DNA from: Burkholderiales bacterium
GTDB lineage: Bacteria > Pseudomonadota > Gammaproteobacteria > Burkholderiales > SG8-39
Length of the DNA stretch: 45,962 nucleotides
NCBI GenBank assembly: GCA_014860395.1
Contig: JACZJU010000058.1
Location: 1-45,962 of the forward strand
Direction: 5' to 3'
A model generated the notes under the pieces. That model saw nothing but the letters and a program-made list of their open reading frames with translations. It was not told the DNA's origin and ran no database searches. The position numbers were made by a program, and so were the translations under genes. Of the stretch, positions 9,048 through 18,025 are shown piece after piece; the first letter of the stretch is position 1, and each line of letters begins with the position of its first letter.

Positions 9048-9548
9048 ATGAGTTATACATTGCCCGTATTTCTGGCCCATGCCGTGGCGCTGGAGCAGGA
9101 AGCCGCCGACAGGTATCTCGAGCTGGCCGACATGATGGAAGCGCACCGCAACGACGCCGTCTCCAAGGTGTTCCGCGACATGACCCGTTTTTCGCAAATG
9201 CATCGCGACGAAGTCAAGGCACGCGTCGGCAACATCGAGTTGCCGCAGCTGCGCGTGTGGGAATACCGCTGGAGCCTGCCGCCGGAAGTGGGCGGCGAGG
9301 AGGGCTTCGATTACATGATGGAGGCGTACAACGCGCTGCGATACGCGCGGGAAAACGAAGTGCGCGGCATGGAATACTACCGCTCGGTGGCCAAGGAAGC
9401 GACGGATGCCGAAGTGCAGCGCCTGGCGACGGAGTTCGCCAACGAGGAAGCCGAACACGTCGCGGCGCTGGACAAATGGCTCGCCCTGACGCCGCGGCCG
9501 TCCTCCACCTGGCAGGACGATCCGGATCCGCTTTCACCCGCCGCTTGA
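9048..9548 (+). CDS. Rubrerythrin/ferritin-like diiron protein, 166 aa
   Basis: A four-helix-bundle protein of the ferritin-like superfamily. Carboxylate and His ligands recur in the expected places: ALEQEAADRY (helix 1), FSQMHRDE (helix 2), NEVRGMEYYR (helix 3) and FANEEAEHVAAL (helix 4), forming two E-x2-H-like halves of a diiron site. It lacks the C-terminal rubredoxin domain of classical rubrerythrin. A role in peroxide reduction or iron handling is inferred from the family. Start: GGGAGCGAG 2 bp before ATG 9048, with a TATAAT at 9004. It is divergent from the ChaN-like gene, and its end overlaps the converging membrane-protein gene by 15 bp. Confidence 0.85.
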   Translation: MSYTLPVFLAHAVALEQEAADRYLELADMMEAHRNDAVSKVFRDMTRFSQMHRDEVKARVGNIELPQLRVWEYRWSLPPEVGGEEGFDYMMEAYNALRYARENEVRGMEYYRSVAKEATDAEVQRLATEFANEEAEHVAALDKWLALTPRPSSTWQDDPDPLSPAA

Positions 9549-9926
9549 ACGATCCTGCGAGCGGTCCTCCGGCGCGGCGCCGGGCAGAGCCGGACCGCTG
9601 GGGTAGCGCTCCTTGATCGCGCGCGAATTCAGCAGCAATCCGGCCAGCAGCGTGTACAGGGCCACTGATCCCAGGATAATCGCGGCAGCCGTCCAAGGCT
9701 GCTCCAGTTGCTGGCGTAGTTGCACAAGTCGAATCGCCACCCCGATCCAGGTTCCCGCCGCGCAATAGGCCAGGAACTGCAGAGCGATCAGGCTCCAGCG
9801 CTGCCGCAGCAGAAACAGCAGCGGGGCAGCCAGGCACAACAACATGACTGCGAGATTGCCCGCGCGCAGGAAATGCGCGCCCAGGAGCAGGGCGGCGACG
9901 ACATACAGGCTGATTCGTAGACGCAT
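9534..9926 (-). CDS. Small integral membrane protein of unknown function, 130 aa
   Basis: Not recognised as a named family. Residues 5-21, 25-41, 44-64 and 82-99 are hydrophobic enough for about four membrane helices (for example VAALLLGAHFLRAGN and AAAIILGSVALYTLLAGLLL), and a polar Pro/Ser/Arg tail follows from residue 105. The first methionine (ATG 9926) starts directly with a basic residue and helix 1. It converges on the rubrerythrin-like gene with a 15-bp overlap and lies 55 bp upstream of the fadH stop in the same direction reversed, so it is probably its own unit or the distal gene after fadH. Membership of a real gene is supported by the continuous hydrophobic pattern. Confidence 0.7.
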   Translation of the reverse strand: MRLRISLYVVAALLLGAHFLRAGNLAVMLLCLAAPLLFLLRQRWSLIALQFLAYCAAGTWIGVAIRLVQLRQQLEQPWTAAAIILGSVALYTLLAGLLLNSRAIKERYPSGPALPGAAPEDRSQDRSSGG

Positions 9927-9980
9927 CTTTGTGATTCCTTTGATTTACCTGGTTCCGCTCAGCGAGAATGCTGCGCGCGG

Positions 9981-11993
9981 CTACATCGCGTAGGCGAGCC
10001 TCATTCCCTGCTCCATGGCTCTTAGCGCATCGATTTCTTCCGCGCGCTCGGCGCCGCCGATCAGCGTCGCGTCGATGCCTCTGGCGGCGAGTTCCGCGCG
10101 CAACGCGTTGACCGGTTCTTGTCCTGCGCAGACCACTACATGGTCGACTTCCAGCAGCTTGGGCTGGCCCTCGTGCAGGATGTGCAGTCCGGCGTCGTCG
10201 ATGCGCTGGTAGGTCACGCCGGTAAGCACGAGTATGCCGCGGCGCGCAAGTTCCATGCGCAGGGCCCAGCCGGTGGTTGCGCCTAGGCTCTTGCCCGGCG
10301 GTGTGGACTTTCTTTGCAGCATGACGATGGAGCGAGCCGATTGCTCCGGCTTGGGTGGGACGAGGCCGCCGTCGCCCATGCCTTGCGGATCTACGCCCCA
10401 GGCCTCGAGAAATTCAGGCGTGGCGGCCGCGCCGTGCGATGCGCTCAGGAATTCGGCCACGTCGAATCCGATGCCGCCGGCGCCGATGATGGCGACGCGT
10501 GCGCCCGGCACTTTGGAACCAGACAGCACCTCGTCGTAGCGCAATACCTTGGGATGGGTGACGCCGGGGATGTCGGGCAGGCGCGGGCTGACACCACTCG
10601 CCAGCACAACGGCGTCGTAGCCGGATCGGGCGAGTTCGTCGGCGCCGGCGCGATGCCCGATCTTCAAACCGATGCTGCTGTGCGCGAGGCGGGTGCGGAA
10701 GTAACGCAGGGTCTCGGCGAATTCCTTGCCCGGCACTTGCTTGGCGAGATTCAGTTGCCCGCCGATTTCGCCTTGCGCTTCGTACAGCGTGACGCTGTGG
10801 CCGCGCTCGAACGCGGTGATGGCACAGGAGAGGCCGGCGGCGCCGGCGCCGACCACGGCAACGCGCTTGGCGCGTAGTGCTCTGACCTTTGGGTACGAGG
10901 TCTCGTGGCAGGCGCGCGGATTGACCAGGCAGCTTGCGACTTTGTCGCGAAACAGGAAATCCAGGCAGGCTTGGTTGCAGGCGATGCAGGTATTGATTTC
11001 GTCGGCGCGCCCCTGTTCCGCTTTGAGTGCGAACGCGGCGTCGGCAAGCAGCGGGCGGGCGAGCGATACCAGGTCGGCCACGCCTTGCTCGAGCAGTTCC
11101 TCCGCCAATCCGGGCGTGTTGATGCGGTTGGTGGCCATGACCGGAATCGAGACCGCGGACTTGATGCGCGCGGTGGCGGCGCGCCAAGCCGCGCGCGGCA
11201 CCATGTAGCCGATGGTGGGCACGCGCGCCTCGTGCCAGCCTATGCCGGTGTCGAGCACGTCCACGCCGGCGGTTTCGAGCGCGCGCGCGAAGTGCAAGGT
11301 TTCCTCTGCGTTCAATCCGCCTTCGACGAGGTCCAGGGCCGACATGCGGAACAGGATCAGAAAATCGGCGCCGACACGCGCGCGCGTCGCGCGCACGATA
11401 TCGAGCGGAAAGCGCAGCCGGTTCTCCAGCGTGCCGCCGTATTTGTCGCTGCGGTTGTTGGTGCGCAGCGCGGTGAACTGGCTGATCAGATAACCTTCGG
11501 AGCCCATGATCTCGACACCGTCGTAGCCGGCCTCGCGCGCGAGTGCGGCGCAGGTTGCGAAGCTTGCCACGGTCTGTTCCACTTCGGCGGTGGCCAGTGC
11601 GCGCGGTTTCCTGCGGTTAATCGGGGAGGGGATCTCGGAAGCGCCGACCAGAGCGTCGTGCTTGGCGTAGCGCCCCGCGTGCAGGATCTGCAGGCAAATG
11701 CGGCCGCCTTCGGCGTGCACCGCATCGGCGACCACGCGGTGCTCGGCGAGTTTGTCCGGCTGGTCGAGCGCGCCGGAGTCGGCTTCAAGCAGCCCGGCCG
11801 CATCGGGCGAGTAGCCGCCGGTGATGATCAGCGCCACGCCGCCCCTGGCGCGTTCGGCGTAAAACGCGGCGGCGCGCGCGCTGCCGTCGGGTTCCGTCTC
11901 GAGGCGGGTGTGCATCGAGCCCATGACGATGCGGTTCTTGAGGGTGAACGGGCCGGTTCGCAGCGCCTGAAACAGTTGGGGATAGGGACTCAT
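9981..11993 (-). CDS. fadH: NADPH:2,4-dienoyl-CoA reductase (FadH-like), FMN / 4Fe-4S / FAD flavoprotein
   Basis: FadH reduces 2,4-dienoyl-CoA during beta-oxidation of polyunsaturated fatty acids. At 670 residues it matches the E. coli enzyme's length. The N-terminal half is an Old-Yellow-Enzyme barrel (LKNRIVMGSMHTRLE, ILHAGRYAKH, GVEIMGSEGYL). The Fe-S cluster cysteines are spaced Cx2Cx3Cx11C (CIACNQACLD ... SCLVNP). The C-terminal half has a dinucleotide motif GAGAAGLSCA and a second one, IIGAGGIGFD, for FAD and NADPH. The frame is open to ATG 12026, but MSPYPQLFQALRTG at 11993 aligns with the family N-terminus. It is divergent from the MFS transporter. Related trimethylamine dehydrogenase-type enzymes are an alternative; length and cluster spacing favour FadH. 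Confidence 0.9.
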   Translation of the reverse strand: MSPYPQLFQALRTGPFTLKNRIVMGSMHTRLETEPDGSARAAAFYAERARGGVALIITGGYSPDAAGLLEADSGALDQPDKLAEHRVVADAVHAEGGRICLQILHAGRYAKHDALVGASEIPSPINRRKPRALATAEVEQTVASFATCAALAREAGYDGVEIMGSEGYLISQFTALRTNNRSDKYGGTLENRLRFPLDIVRATRARVGADFLILFRMSALDLVEGGLNAEETLHFARALETAGVDVLDTGIGWHEARVPTIGYMVPRAAWRAATARIKSAVSIPVMATNRINTPGLAEELLEQGVADLVSLARPLLADAAFALKAEQGRADEINTCIACNQACLDFLFRDKVASCLVNPRACHETSYPKVRALRAKRVAVVGAGAAGLSCAITAFERGHSVTLYEAQGEIGGQLNLAKQVPGKEFAETLRYFRTRLAHSSIGLKIGHRAGADELARSGYDAVVLASGVSPRLPDIPGVTHPKVLRYDEVLSGSKVPGARVAIIGAGGIGFDVAEFLSASHGAAATPEFLEAWGVDPQGMGDGGLVPPKPEQSARSIVMLQRKSTPPGKSLGATTGWALRMELARRGILVLTGVTYQRIDDAGLHILHEGQPKLLEVDHVVVCAGQEPVNALRAELAARGIDATLIGGAERAEEIDALRAMEQGMRLAYAM

Positions 11994-12140
11994 GACTGGT
12001 TTTCTTGGATTGTCTGGCCGCGCCATTATGCGCGAGAGCGCACCGGCTCACAATCGCCATGCGGTCGCGAAACTGATCGCTTGCGCGGTCGATGCCCTTG
12101 GCGGAGAATCACACGCTCGATTTCAGACAGGCAGGCGGCG

Positions 12141-13403
12141 ATGAGCGCAGGCGCGGGCGAACTCAGGCGGGACACGGAGGTCATAGGCCTGGTCGGGTTT
12201 GCGCATCTGTTTTCGCATTTTCTGCAGTTGATTCTGGCGCCGCTGTTTCCGCTGCTCAAGGACGAATTCGGCGTCGGCTATGCGGCGCTCGGCCTGATGG
12301 TCTCGGTCATGTATACCGTCTCCGGCATTTCGCAGACCATGGCCGGCTTCATCGTCGACCGCTACGGCGCGCGCCGCGTGCTGCTGTTCGGCATGGCCAC
12401 GTTCTCGCTGGCGCTGCTGCTCACCGGGCTGGCCACTTCCTACTGGATGCTGGTGGCGATCGCAGTGCTCGCTGGCATCGGCAACAGCGTTTTTCACCCG
12501 GCCGATTTTGCCATTCTGAATGCCAAGGTAAATCCGAAACGGCTGGGCTATGCCTTCAGCACTCACGGCATCGGCGGCAATTTCGGCTGGCTCGCCGCGC
12601 CCGTATTCAGCATCGGCATATCCACAGCGTACGGCTGGCGCGCGGCCGTGATCTCGGCCGGCGTGCTCGGATTGCTGATCACCGCGGTGATTGCCAGCCG
12701 TGCTGTCCTGGCCGACGCGCAGTCTGACGCGGCCGGGCAGCGCAGCAAGGCACAGCGCGCAGGGGCGAGCGGCCTCAAGGACGACGTGCGCGGGCTGCTG
12801 TCCGCGCCGGTGCTGAAGTGCTTTGCCTTCTTCACCTTTCACTCGATGGCGCTGATCGGCTTGCAGACGTTCTCGGTTTCGGTGACCACCGCGCTGTATG
12901 GCGCGCCTCTGGTAACTGCTAGCGCCGCGCTGACCGGTTTTCTGTTCGGCGGCATTGTCGGCATGGTCGCGGGCGGCTTCGTTGCGGCGCGCAGCACCCG
13001 GCACAATCTCGTCGCGGCCGCCGGCATGCTGACCGGTGCTGCGCTCACGCTGCTTTTAGCCAGCGGAGCGCTGCCTCTGTGGTTTTTGACCGGCAACATG
13101 ACTCTGATCGGGTTCTTCATCTTTTCCACCCAGCCTTCGCGCGATATCCTCGTGCGCGGCGCGACCCCGCCCGGAGCTACCGGCAAGGTGTACGGCTTCG
13201 TTTATTCCGGCCTGGACCTGGGGGCGTCGCTGTCGCCGCTGTTGTTCGGATGGATGCTCGATCAGCACCTGCCGCAATGGGTATTCGGGTCGGCGGCGGT
13301 GTTCATGCTGTTCGCGGTCGCAACCGTGGTCACGCTGCGCCCGCGGGGGGCCGCGATCGCCGAACCGGGGCCGGGTGCGGTGCCGGAAGAAGCGCCGTCG
13401 TAG
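12141..13403 (+). CDS. MFS transporter, fosmidomycin-resistance (Fsr)-like, 420 aa
   Basis: A 12-helix major facilitator. The first helix region HLFSHFLQLILAPLFPLLKD and the loop 2-3 motif GFIVDRYGARRVL (MFS signature D-R-x-G-x-R-R) resemble the Fsr branch. ATG 12141 is chosen because MSAGAGELRRDTEVIGLVG precedes helix 1 directly; the frame is open for over 1.2 kb upstream, but that part is the antisense of fadH. It is followed by hslR after 19 bp, so the two may be co-transcribed. The substrate is unknown: Fsr-type proteins export fosmidomycin in E. coli, but many relatives are uncharacterised. Confidence 0.85.
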   Translation: MSAGAGELRRDTEVIGLVGFAHLFSHFLQLILAPLFPLLKDEFGVGYAALGLMVSVMYTVSGISQTMAGFIVDRYGARRVLLFGMATFSLALLLTGLATSYWMLVAIAVLAGIGNSVFHPADFAILNAKVNPKRLGYAFSTHGIGGNFGWLAAPVFSIGISTAYGWRAAVISAGVLGLLITAVIASRAVLADAQSDAAGQRSKAQRAGASGLKDDVRGLLSAPVLKCFAFFTFHSMALIGLQTFSVSVTTALYGAPLVTASAALTGFLFGGIVGMVAGGFVAARSTRHNLVAAAGMLTGAALTLLLASGALPLWFLTGNMTLIGFFIFSTQPSRDILVRGATPPGATGKVYGFVYSGLDLGASLSPLLFGWMLDQHLPQWVFGSAAVFMLFAVATVVTLRPRGAAIAEPGPGAVPEEAPS

Positions 13404-13422
13404 TCGTGTCGGCTGCGCGAGC

Positions 13423-13806
13423 ATGGACGACGAACCTTTACGTATAGACAAATGGCTTTGGGCGGCGCGCTTTTTCAAGACGCGCAGCCTCGCGGCCAAG
13501 GCCGTGGAAGGCGGCAAGGTGCGGCTGAACGGCGAGGGCGCAAAACCTTCGCGCGCACTCAAGCCCGGAGACGAACTCGCGATACGCGTGGGCGAACTTG
13601 AGTGGGTGGTCGAAGTCAAGGCGCTGTCGCGCAGCCGCGGCCCCGCGGCGCAAGCGGCGCTGCTCTATGCCGAGCGCGAGGACAGCCGCGCGCGGCGCGA
13701 AGCGGTGATTGCGCAGCGCAAGACGCAGCCGCATCCGGCCGCTGGCGTGAAGGGGCGGCCGACGAAGAAGGATCGCAGGCTGATCCATCGCTTCACCGGG
13801 GATTGA
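13423..13806 (+). CDS. hslR: S4-domain heat-shock RNA-binding protein Hsp15
   Basis: 127 residues with an N-terminal S4 RNA-binding domain (LRIDKWLWAARFFKTRSLAA then GGKVRLNGEGAKPSRALKPGD), the classic Hsp15 start, and a basic C-terminal tail ending GRPTKKDRRLIHRF. In E. coli Hsp15 binds free 50S subunits carrying nascent chains and helps rescue stalled ribosomes. ATG 13423 is preferred over the earlier ATG 13375, whose added residues are an arginine-rich read of the preceding gene's end. It lies 19 bp after the MFS gene. No heat-shock promoter could be identified in the short gap. Confidence 0.92.
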   Translation: MDDEPLRIDKWLWAARFFKTRSLAAKAVEGGKVRLNGEGAKPSRALKPGDELAIRVGELEWVVEVKALSRSRGPAAQAALLYAEREDSRARREAVIAQRKTQPHPAAGVKGRPTKKDRRLIHRFTGD

Positions 13807-13923
13807 ACAAAGCGCGGCAAACGCGAGCGTTCCGACAACGCCTGTCAGATCTGGACCCGTTGAATGAGCGCAAACCGCGCCGAAGCGGTCATCCCGGGCG
13901 AGTTTCCGTCAAGGTCACAGTTC

Positions 13924-13945
13924 GGCCTATTGTGTTGAAAAACTC
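13924..13945 (+). repeat. IS1182-family left terminal inverted repeat
   Basis: Pairs with 15504-15525 with a single mismatch at the ninth base. It lies about 105 bp outside the transposase stop codon. Confidence 0.85.
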
Positions 13946-13965
13946 GATATTGAGAACGAGTTTTT
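13938..13965. other. Hairpin inside the left end of the IS
   Basis: AAAAACTCG (13938-13946) and CGAGTTTTT (13957-13965) are perfect inverted repeats around a 10-nt loop. The left arm overlaps the terminal repeat. Read on the plus strand it ends in a T run, so it could act as a weak terminator for transcription coming from hslR. Confidence 0.5.
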
Positions 13966-14049
13966 CATAGTGTCATAGTGGTTACGAAGCCGGTGCGGAT
14001 TTCTATCGATGTTCTGGGCGTTTTTTTGGCCTGATCGCCGTGGCTGCGC

Positions 14050-15435
14050 TTATGCGGGCACTAATTCGGCGCCTTGTGTCCCTAGCGCGAGCCACTTCGC
14101 CATTCGTCGTAGATTTTGCGCCGTAGCTGCCATCAGGAACTCATCTTTGGCACCGCTCAAACCTCGCAACCTCAGACGATCAAGCTTCAGAATTCGCTTG
14201 AGGTGAGCAAACAGCATCTCGACTTTCTTTCTGTCTTTTCTTGACTGCTTGTATTCAACGGTCTTGCCGATAGCGCGCGCTACATCTCTAGCGGATTCAT
14301 GAACACTGCGAGCGATCTTGCGAGTCGGCGTGTTTGGACAGCAGCGGGGCTTCATCGTGCAAGTCGCGCAATCCAATTGACTGGATCGATAGATGATGGT
14401 GTCGGCCTTGGTGACGTGCGTGCGCGGGTTCTGAAACGGGCGCCATTGATTGCGCAGGGCATGGCCCTGCGGGCAGCAGTATTCGTTGGCCTGCTCGTCC
14501 CACTGGAACTCATTGCTGGACAAAGTTTCGTCTTTGCGTTGCGTCTTGTCCCACACCGGCACATGCGGTTCGATCGCTTTCTCATCGACCATCCAGCCGA
14601 GTACCTCAGCCGCTCCGTAGGCGGTATCGCCGACGAGCCGCGCCGGTTTCATGTCAAAGCGCTCCTCGACCCGGTCAATCATCGTCCTCGTTGAATTGAC
14701 TTCGTCCGTGCGTAATGCTGGCGTTGCCTCGACATCTACGATGATGCCCGCCTTGAGATCGACCAGATAGTTGGTCGAATAGGCATAGAACGCCGGTCCG
14801 CCCGGCGCGGCGGTATAACGTGCGCCAGGGTCGGTCAGCGACACCGATTTCGGTGGGGTATCGATCGGGTTAGCTGTTTCCAATGCGGTGAGGTACTCGC
14901 GCACGGCTCTGGTGGAACCATTGCCGCTCTTCCATTGCATCGCTTCCACGCCAGGTACCCCGCGTGCACGGTTGGCGTCAGCCCTCACCACGCTCGCATC
15001 GATAGCAAATCCTTCGCCCTCAACCAAGCCTTCGGTCATGCAACGGCGCAGGACGCTCTCGAAGACATGGCGAAATGTATCGCTCTCGCGGAATCGGCCG
15101 TGACGATTCTTTGAGAAGGTCGAGTGATCCGGGATCTTGTCTTCCAGCCCAAGACGGCAAAACCAGCGATAGGCCAGATTCAGGTGCACCTCTTCACACA
15201 GGCGTCGCTCCGAGCGAATACCGAAACAGTACCCAATGACCAGCATCCGTATCATCAGCTCGGGATCAATCGACGGCCGGCCCGTGTTGCTGTAGTGCCC
15301 AGCAAGGTGCTTACGAAGATCGCTCAGATCGAGAAAGCGATCAACGCCTCGAAGCAGATGATCGGCGGGAATGTGGCCCTCGAGGTTAAACGAATAAAAC
15401 AGACGCTCTTGATTACCGCCCTGTTGACCCATCAT
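14050..15435 (-). CDS. IS1182-family DDE transposase
   Basis: 461 residues from ATG 15435 (MMGQQGGNQERLFYSF); GGAG lies 9 bases upstream, and a TTG 18 bp earlier is a weaker alternative. The N-terminal DUF772-type domain includes GRPSIDPELMIRMLVIGYCF and KIPDHSTFSKNR. DDE residues are visible as Asp in AIDASVVRADANR, Asp in LVGDTAYGAAEVLG and Glu in RKKVEMLFAHLKRI. A cysteine-rich insert (CATCTMKPRCC) precedes the last catalytic region, as is usual for IS1182 transposases. No frameshift or internal stop is seen. Confidence 0.92.
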   Translation of the reverse strand: MMGQQGGNQERLFYSFNLEGHIPADHLLRGVDRFLDLSDLRKHLAGHYSNTGRPSIDPELMIRMLVIGYCFGIRSERRLCEEVHLNLAYRWFCRLGLEDKIPDHSTFSKNRHGRFRESDTFRHVFESVLRRCMTEGLVEGEGFAIDASVVRADANRARGVPGVEAMQWKSGNGSTRAVREYLTALETANPIDTPPKSVSLTDPGARYTAAPGGPAFYAYSTNYLVDLKAGIIVDVEATPALRTDEVNSTRTMIDRVEERFDMKPARLVGDTAYGAAEVLGWMVDEKAIEPHVPVWDKTQRKDETLSSNEFQWDEQANEYCCPQGHALRNQWRPFQNPRTHVTKADTIIYRSSQLDCATCTMKPRCCPNTPTRKIARSVHESARDVARAIGKTVEYKQSRKDRKKVEMLFAHLKRILKLDRLRLRGLSGAKDEFLMAATAQNLRRMAKWLALGTQGAELVPA

Positions 15436-15503
15436 CTCGAAGCGCTCCGTCAATACACTGCAAGATCAGACACTTCGCGTAAAAGAAGATTCAATCGTCA
15501 ACG

Positions 15504-15525
15504 GAGTTTTTCAACAAAATAGGCC
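15504..15525 (-). repeat. IS1182-family right terminal inverted repeat
   Basis: Reverse complement of the left repeat except for one base. It lies 69 bp upstream of the transposase ATG and probably carries or borders the transposase promoter. Confidence 0.85.
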
Positions 15526-15789
15526 AGCAGCAGACGCCGGCAAGCCAACGAAACCACAAAAGCGAGCGACCGAACATTTGGCCGGATCGGAGATGCAATG
15601 TCGGGAGTTTCTCTAATCTAGGAATGCCGAAACTGGGATCGTCTTGAATAGCATTGACCGATTCGTCCAAGCGGCGGATAGAATTTTCCAAGAGTCTCGA
15701 AGAATTCTGACAAATATCAATCTGCAAAAATTTCAATCGTCGCAGAATAAAGCCTTGTTCAACGTTTCCTATCTAGCTTGAGAGGTTCC

Positions 15790-16395
15790 ATGAAATTCAT
15801 ACGCCTAGTACTGGGCGCCCTCGCGGCGCTATGGTTGGCCTCTGTCCATGCGCAGGGAGAAGACGTTACCAGGATCGTGGGTACAGTTTGCGCTGAGTGC
15901 CACGGAATGGATGGGAATTCCACTTCGTCGAAAATTCCGAAGCTGGCTGGACAACAAAAGGGATACCTGCTCGGCCAACTGAAGGCCTACCGTGATCAGT
16001 CACGCAATGGTGCGGATGCGCATGCCTACATGTGGAGCAACAGCCAGAAGTACGACGACACGATGTTGGGGAAGTTGGTCGATTATTTCGCCGCCCAGAA
16101 ACACACTCGCAATGCCCCGGGAGATGCACAATTGGAGGCAAAGGGAAAGGCCATTTTTGAGAAGGGCATTGCAAGCAAGAAAGTTCCCGCTTGCGTCTTA
16201 TGCCACGCCCGGGGTGCAGTAGGTATGGGAATTGTTCCTCGCCTAGCCGGGCAACATCGTGAGTATCTGGTGAAGCAAATCAAGGTTTTTCACAGCGATG
16301 ATCGCCCCGTATATGCGCGGATAATGCAATCTGTCGTGGAGAAGCTCACCGACGAAGAAGCAGAGCAGGTGGCCACATACCTGCAAGGTTTATAG
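15790..16395 (+). CDS. Dihaem cytochrome c4-type protein
   Basis: 201 residues with a signal peptide (MKFIRLVLGALAALWLASVHA) and two c-type haem sites, CAECH (Cys34-His38) and CVLCH (Cys135-His139). Each half repeats the class I pattern with PKLAGQQ/PRLAGQH after the haem site and a likely axial Met (Met81, Met179), the hallmark of cytochrome c4, a periplasmic electron carrier for terminal oxidases. AGAGG-like bases lie 5-6 nt before ATG 15790. Its DNA is less GC-rich than the flanking genes beyond the island. It stands alone 264 bp after the IS, so its redox partner is not indicated by context. Confidence 0.9.
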   Translation: MKFIRLVLGALAALWLASVHAQGEDVTRIVGTVCAECHGMDGNSTSSKIPKLAGQQKGYLLGQLKAYRDQSRNGADAHAYMWSNSQKYDDTMLGKLVDYFAAQKHTRNAPGDAQLEAKGKAIFEKGIASKKVPACVLCHARGAVGMGIVPRLAGQHREYLVKQIKVFHSDDRPVYARIMQSVVEKLTDEEAEQVATYLQGL

Positions 16396-16669
16396 CGACA
16401 GACCAGCACTAGATTTCTAACGTTCCGGTTTTGGCCGTATGTTCGTAAGCTAGAATCTGATTCGGCCGATTTAGTAATAGGATCTGACGCATCGAGATCA
16501 ACGACGTCGGCGACCGCCCAGGGTCGGTTGCCGCCGGTGGCTACCAAAGACTGAGCGGTGGCTTTCAGTCTGAACCTGTCGTCTAAATACAAAAAATTAT
16601 CGGAACCACCACCAAGGTCGGTTTATTGGCCGCGCTGGGCGCACCTGGACAGCGGCTAGCCATTTGTCC

Positions 16670-18025
16670 TCAATGGACAACTATTGATGACGCCTGTGTA
16701 ATCTCCAGAGCTTTAGCGCCAGGCTGCGCGACGAAGATAATCACGTCAGTCGGAGCACGCTTCAATACTGCGAACGCGATATATTCAACGCCTTTAGGCC
16801 CATCTCGTTGCACCAACAGGAACGGTCGTTCCTGTGCACGCTCGCGAATCAAATAGCTCTGCCAATCGGAGGTCGGAGGCAAGAACTGCTCAGATGTCAG
16901 CGTTGCTGTGAATGCGTTCTCGCGAAAAGCGAGGTCCTCCGCTTGGCCGTGGTCACGAATTCGCCAGTACAATAGAAACGCGGCGGACATTCTTGGTTTA
17001 AGTCTGGCGCCAGGCCAGACTTCGACGGATTCCGCAAAAAAGCGGCTCGCGACCTCAGTAATCCCCTGTTGGTCCGCCGCGAACCAAGATTGAAAGAACT
17101 CATTGAACCAATCCCGCACATCAGACGGAACCGGCGATGATTTCAAGTCGGATCGAGTCGCGTCCACGATCTCCGAGAGCATGATGTCTGTCGCGATAGG
17201 CTTCAAATTGGCCATCTTGGGAAGCAGGTCGAGGTCCGGCACGTCGTCGTAGAACTCGATTCCTGCTCGCAGACTTGTAGTACGTACTATCGGCTTTGCC
17301 AGCTGCCCCATGCCTCTCCTGCGAAACCAGTCTACTTTGCCTGACTTGCTGTCGGCGCGGCAGAAGAGCTCCACGTCGTGGGCCCAGCGGGAAAATCGCT
17401 CGGCCTTTCCCCGGCCAAGGTTGCGCGCCATGAGCGACGTGGCATCGTAGGTGATGGCTGCCATCGTCATGCACGATGGAACGTCTTTATACGTGAGGTC
17501 CGCTTGGTGGCTTCGGTAACCTCCTCGCTCTTCGGGGTGCGCCCACATCCATTGTCTGGAACAAATGGCTACTGTGTCCGGTATGCCAGCATGCGAAAGG
17601 GCGTCCTGCAATCCATGTAGCGCTTGCCCAAATCGGTTGAGGCGGTCAGCAGAATCCGTTCCATGCTCATTCAGAATTGTCTTCACCTCTAGCCACGCGA
17701 ACGATTCGGTGTGGCTTACGGGTCGGTCAGGTGGGTCTTTTGGCACTGGATTCTGTGAGCGAAAATGTAGTATTCGCGTGCGTGCCGAAGCATTCTTGTC
17801 GCGAAGCATACAAAGCCGCCAGATCATGGCGTGTTTAGCGTCCAACGCGCCTGTATCAGTGCGTTCATTGGCTCGTGCAATCTCGTCTGCTTCGACTTCA
17901 CTGAATCCGGCGCTCCGCGCGAGCCATCTCGTGAGGCCATAGTGCACATCTGTCTCATATCCGATTGCATTTCCACTTGAAAGGGCGAGTAGCGCTATCG
18001 CTGCCACGGAAATGATGCGTTTCAT
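16670..18025 (-). CDS. Secreted protein with zinc-phospholipase-C/nuclease-like HxxxDxxxH motif, 451 aa
   Basis: ATG 18025 starts a clear signal peptide (MKRIISVAAIALLALSSGNA). The mature N-terminus YETDVHYGLTRWLARSAGFS (His28), followed by ADEIARANERTD, resembles the opening of helical zinc-dependent phospholipase C / S1-P1-type or DUF6765-like proteins. ALHGLQDALSHAG (His137, Asp141, His145) matches their second metal-binding helix. The C-terminal 200 residues show no known motif. The function is therefore only a family-level guess: an exported, possibly zinc-binding hydrolase. Codon choice and GC are lower than for neighbours, and the gene lies alone in the island after the IS and cytochrome c4. 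The 22 residues upstream to 18091 are not needed. Confidence 0.7.
   Translation of the reverse strand: MKRIISVAAIALLALSSGNAIGYETDVHYGLTRWLARSAGFSEVEADEIARANERTDTGALDAKHAMIWRLCMLRDKNASARTRILHFRSQNPVPKDPPDRPVSHTESFAWLEVKTILNEHGTDSADRLNRFGQALHGLQDALSHAGIPDTVAICSRQWMWAHPEERGGYRSHQADLTYKDVPSCMTMAAITYDATSLMARNLGRGKAERFSRWAHDVELFCRADSKSGKVDWFRRRGMGQLAKPIVRTTSLRAGIEFYDDVPDLDLLPKMANLKPIATDIMLSEIVDATRSDLKSSPVPSDVRDWFNEFFQSWFAADQQGITEVASRFFAESVEVWPGARLKPRMSAAFLLYWRIRDHGQAEDLAFRENAFTATLTSEQFLPPTSDWQSYLIRERAQERPFLLVQRDGPKGVEYIAFAVLKRAPTDVIIFVAQPGAKALEITQASSIVVH

Larger units (their letters stand above)
13924..15525. mobile_element. IS1182-family insertion sequence, 1602 bp
   Basis: One transposase ORF lies between 22-bp terminal inverted repeats matching at 21 of 22 positions: 13924-13945 and the reverse complement of 15504-15525 (outer end GGCCTATT, inner end AAAAACTC). 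The outermost GGCC is itself palindromic, so it could be part of the repeats or a 4-bp target duplication; no longer direct repeat was found outside it. A 9-bp hairpin (13938-13946 with 13957-13965) lies inside the left end and may block transcription entering the element. Both ends and the transposase look intact, so the element may be active. Confidence 0.88.

Noticed and set aside
10905..12140. Upstream extension of the MFS frame by 412 codons
   Set aside because: This part is antisense to fadH; the transporter proper begins at ATG 12141.
15491..15736. 81-codon minus-strand frame running into the IS right end
   Set aside because: Its last codons come from the IS terminal repeat; no ribosome site or family. 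It might be a remnant of a gene cut by the IS, but this cannot be shown.
16290..16592. 100-codon minus-strand frame after cytochrome c4
   Set aside because: Overlaps the cytochrome gene and reads like a common intergenic repeat; no coding evidence.
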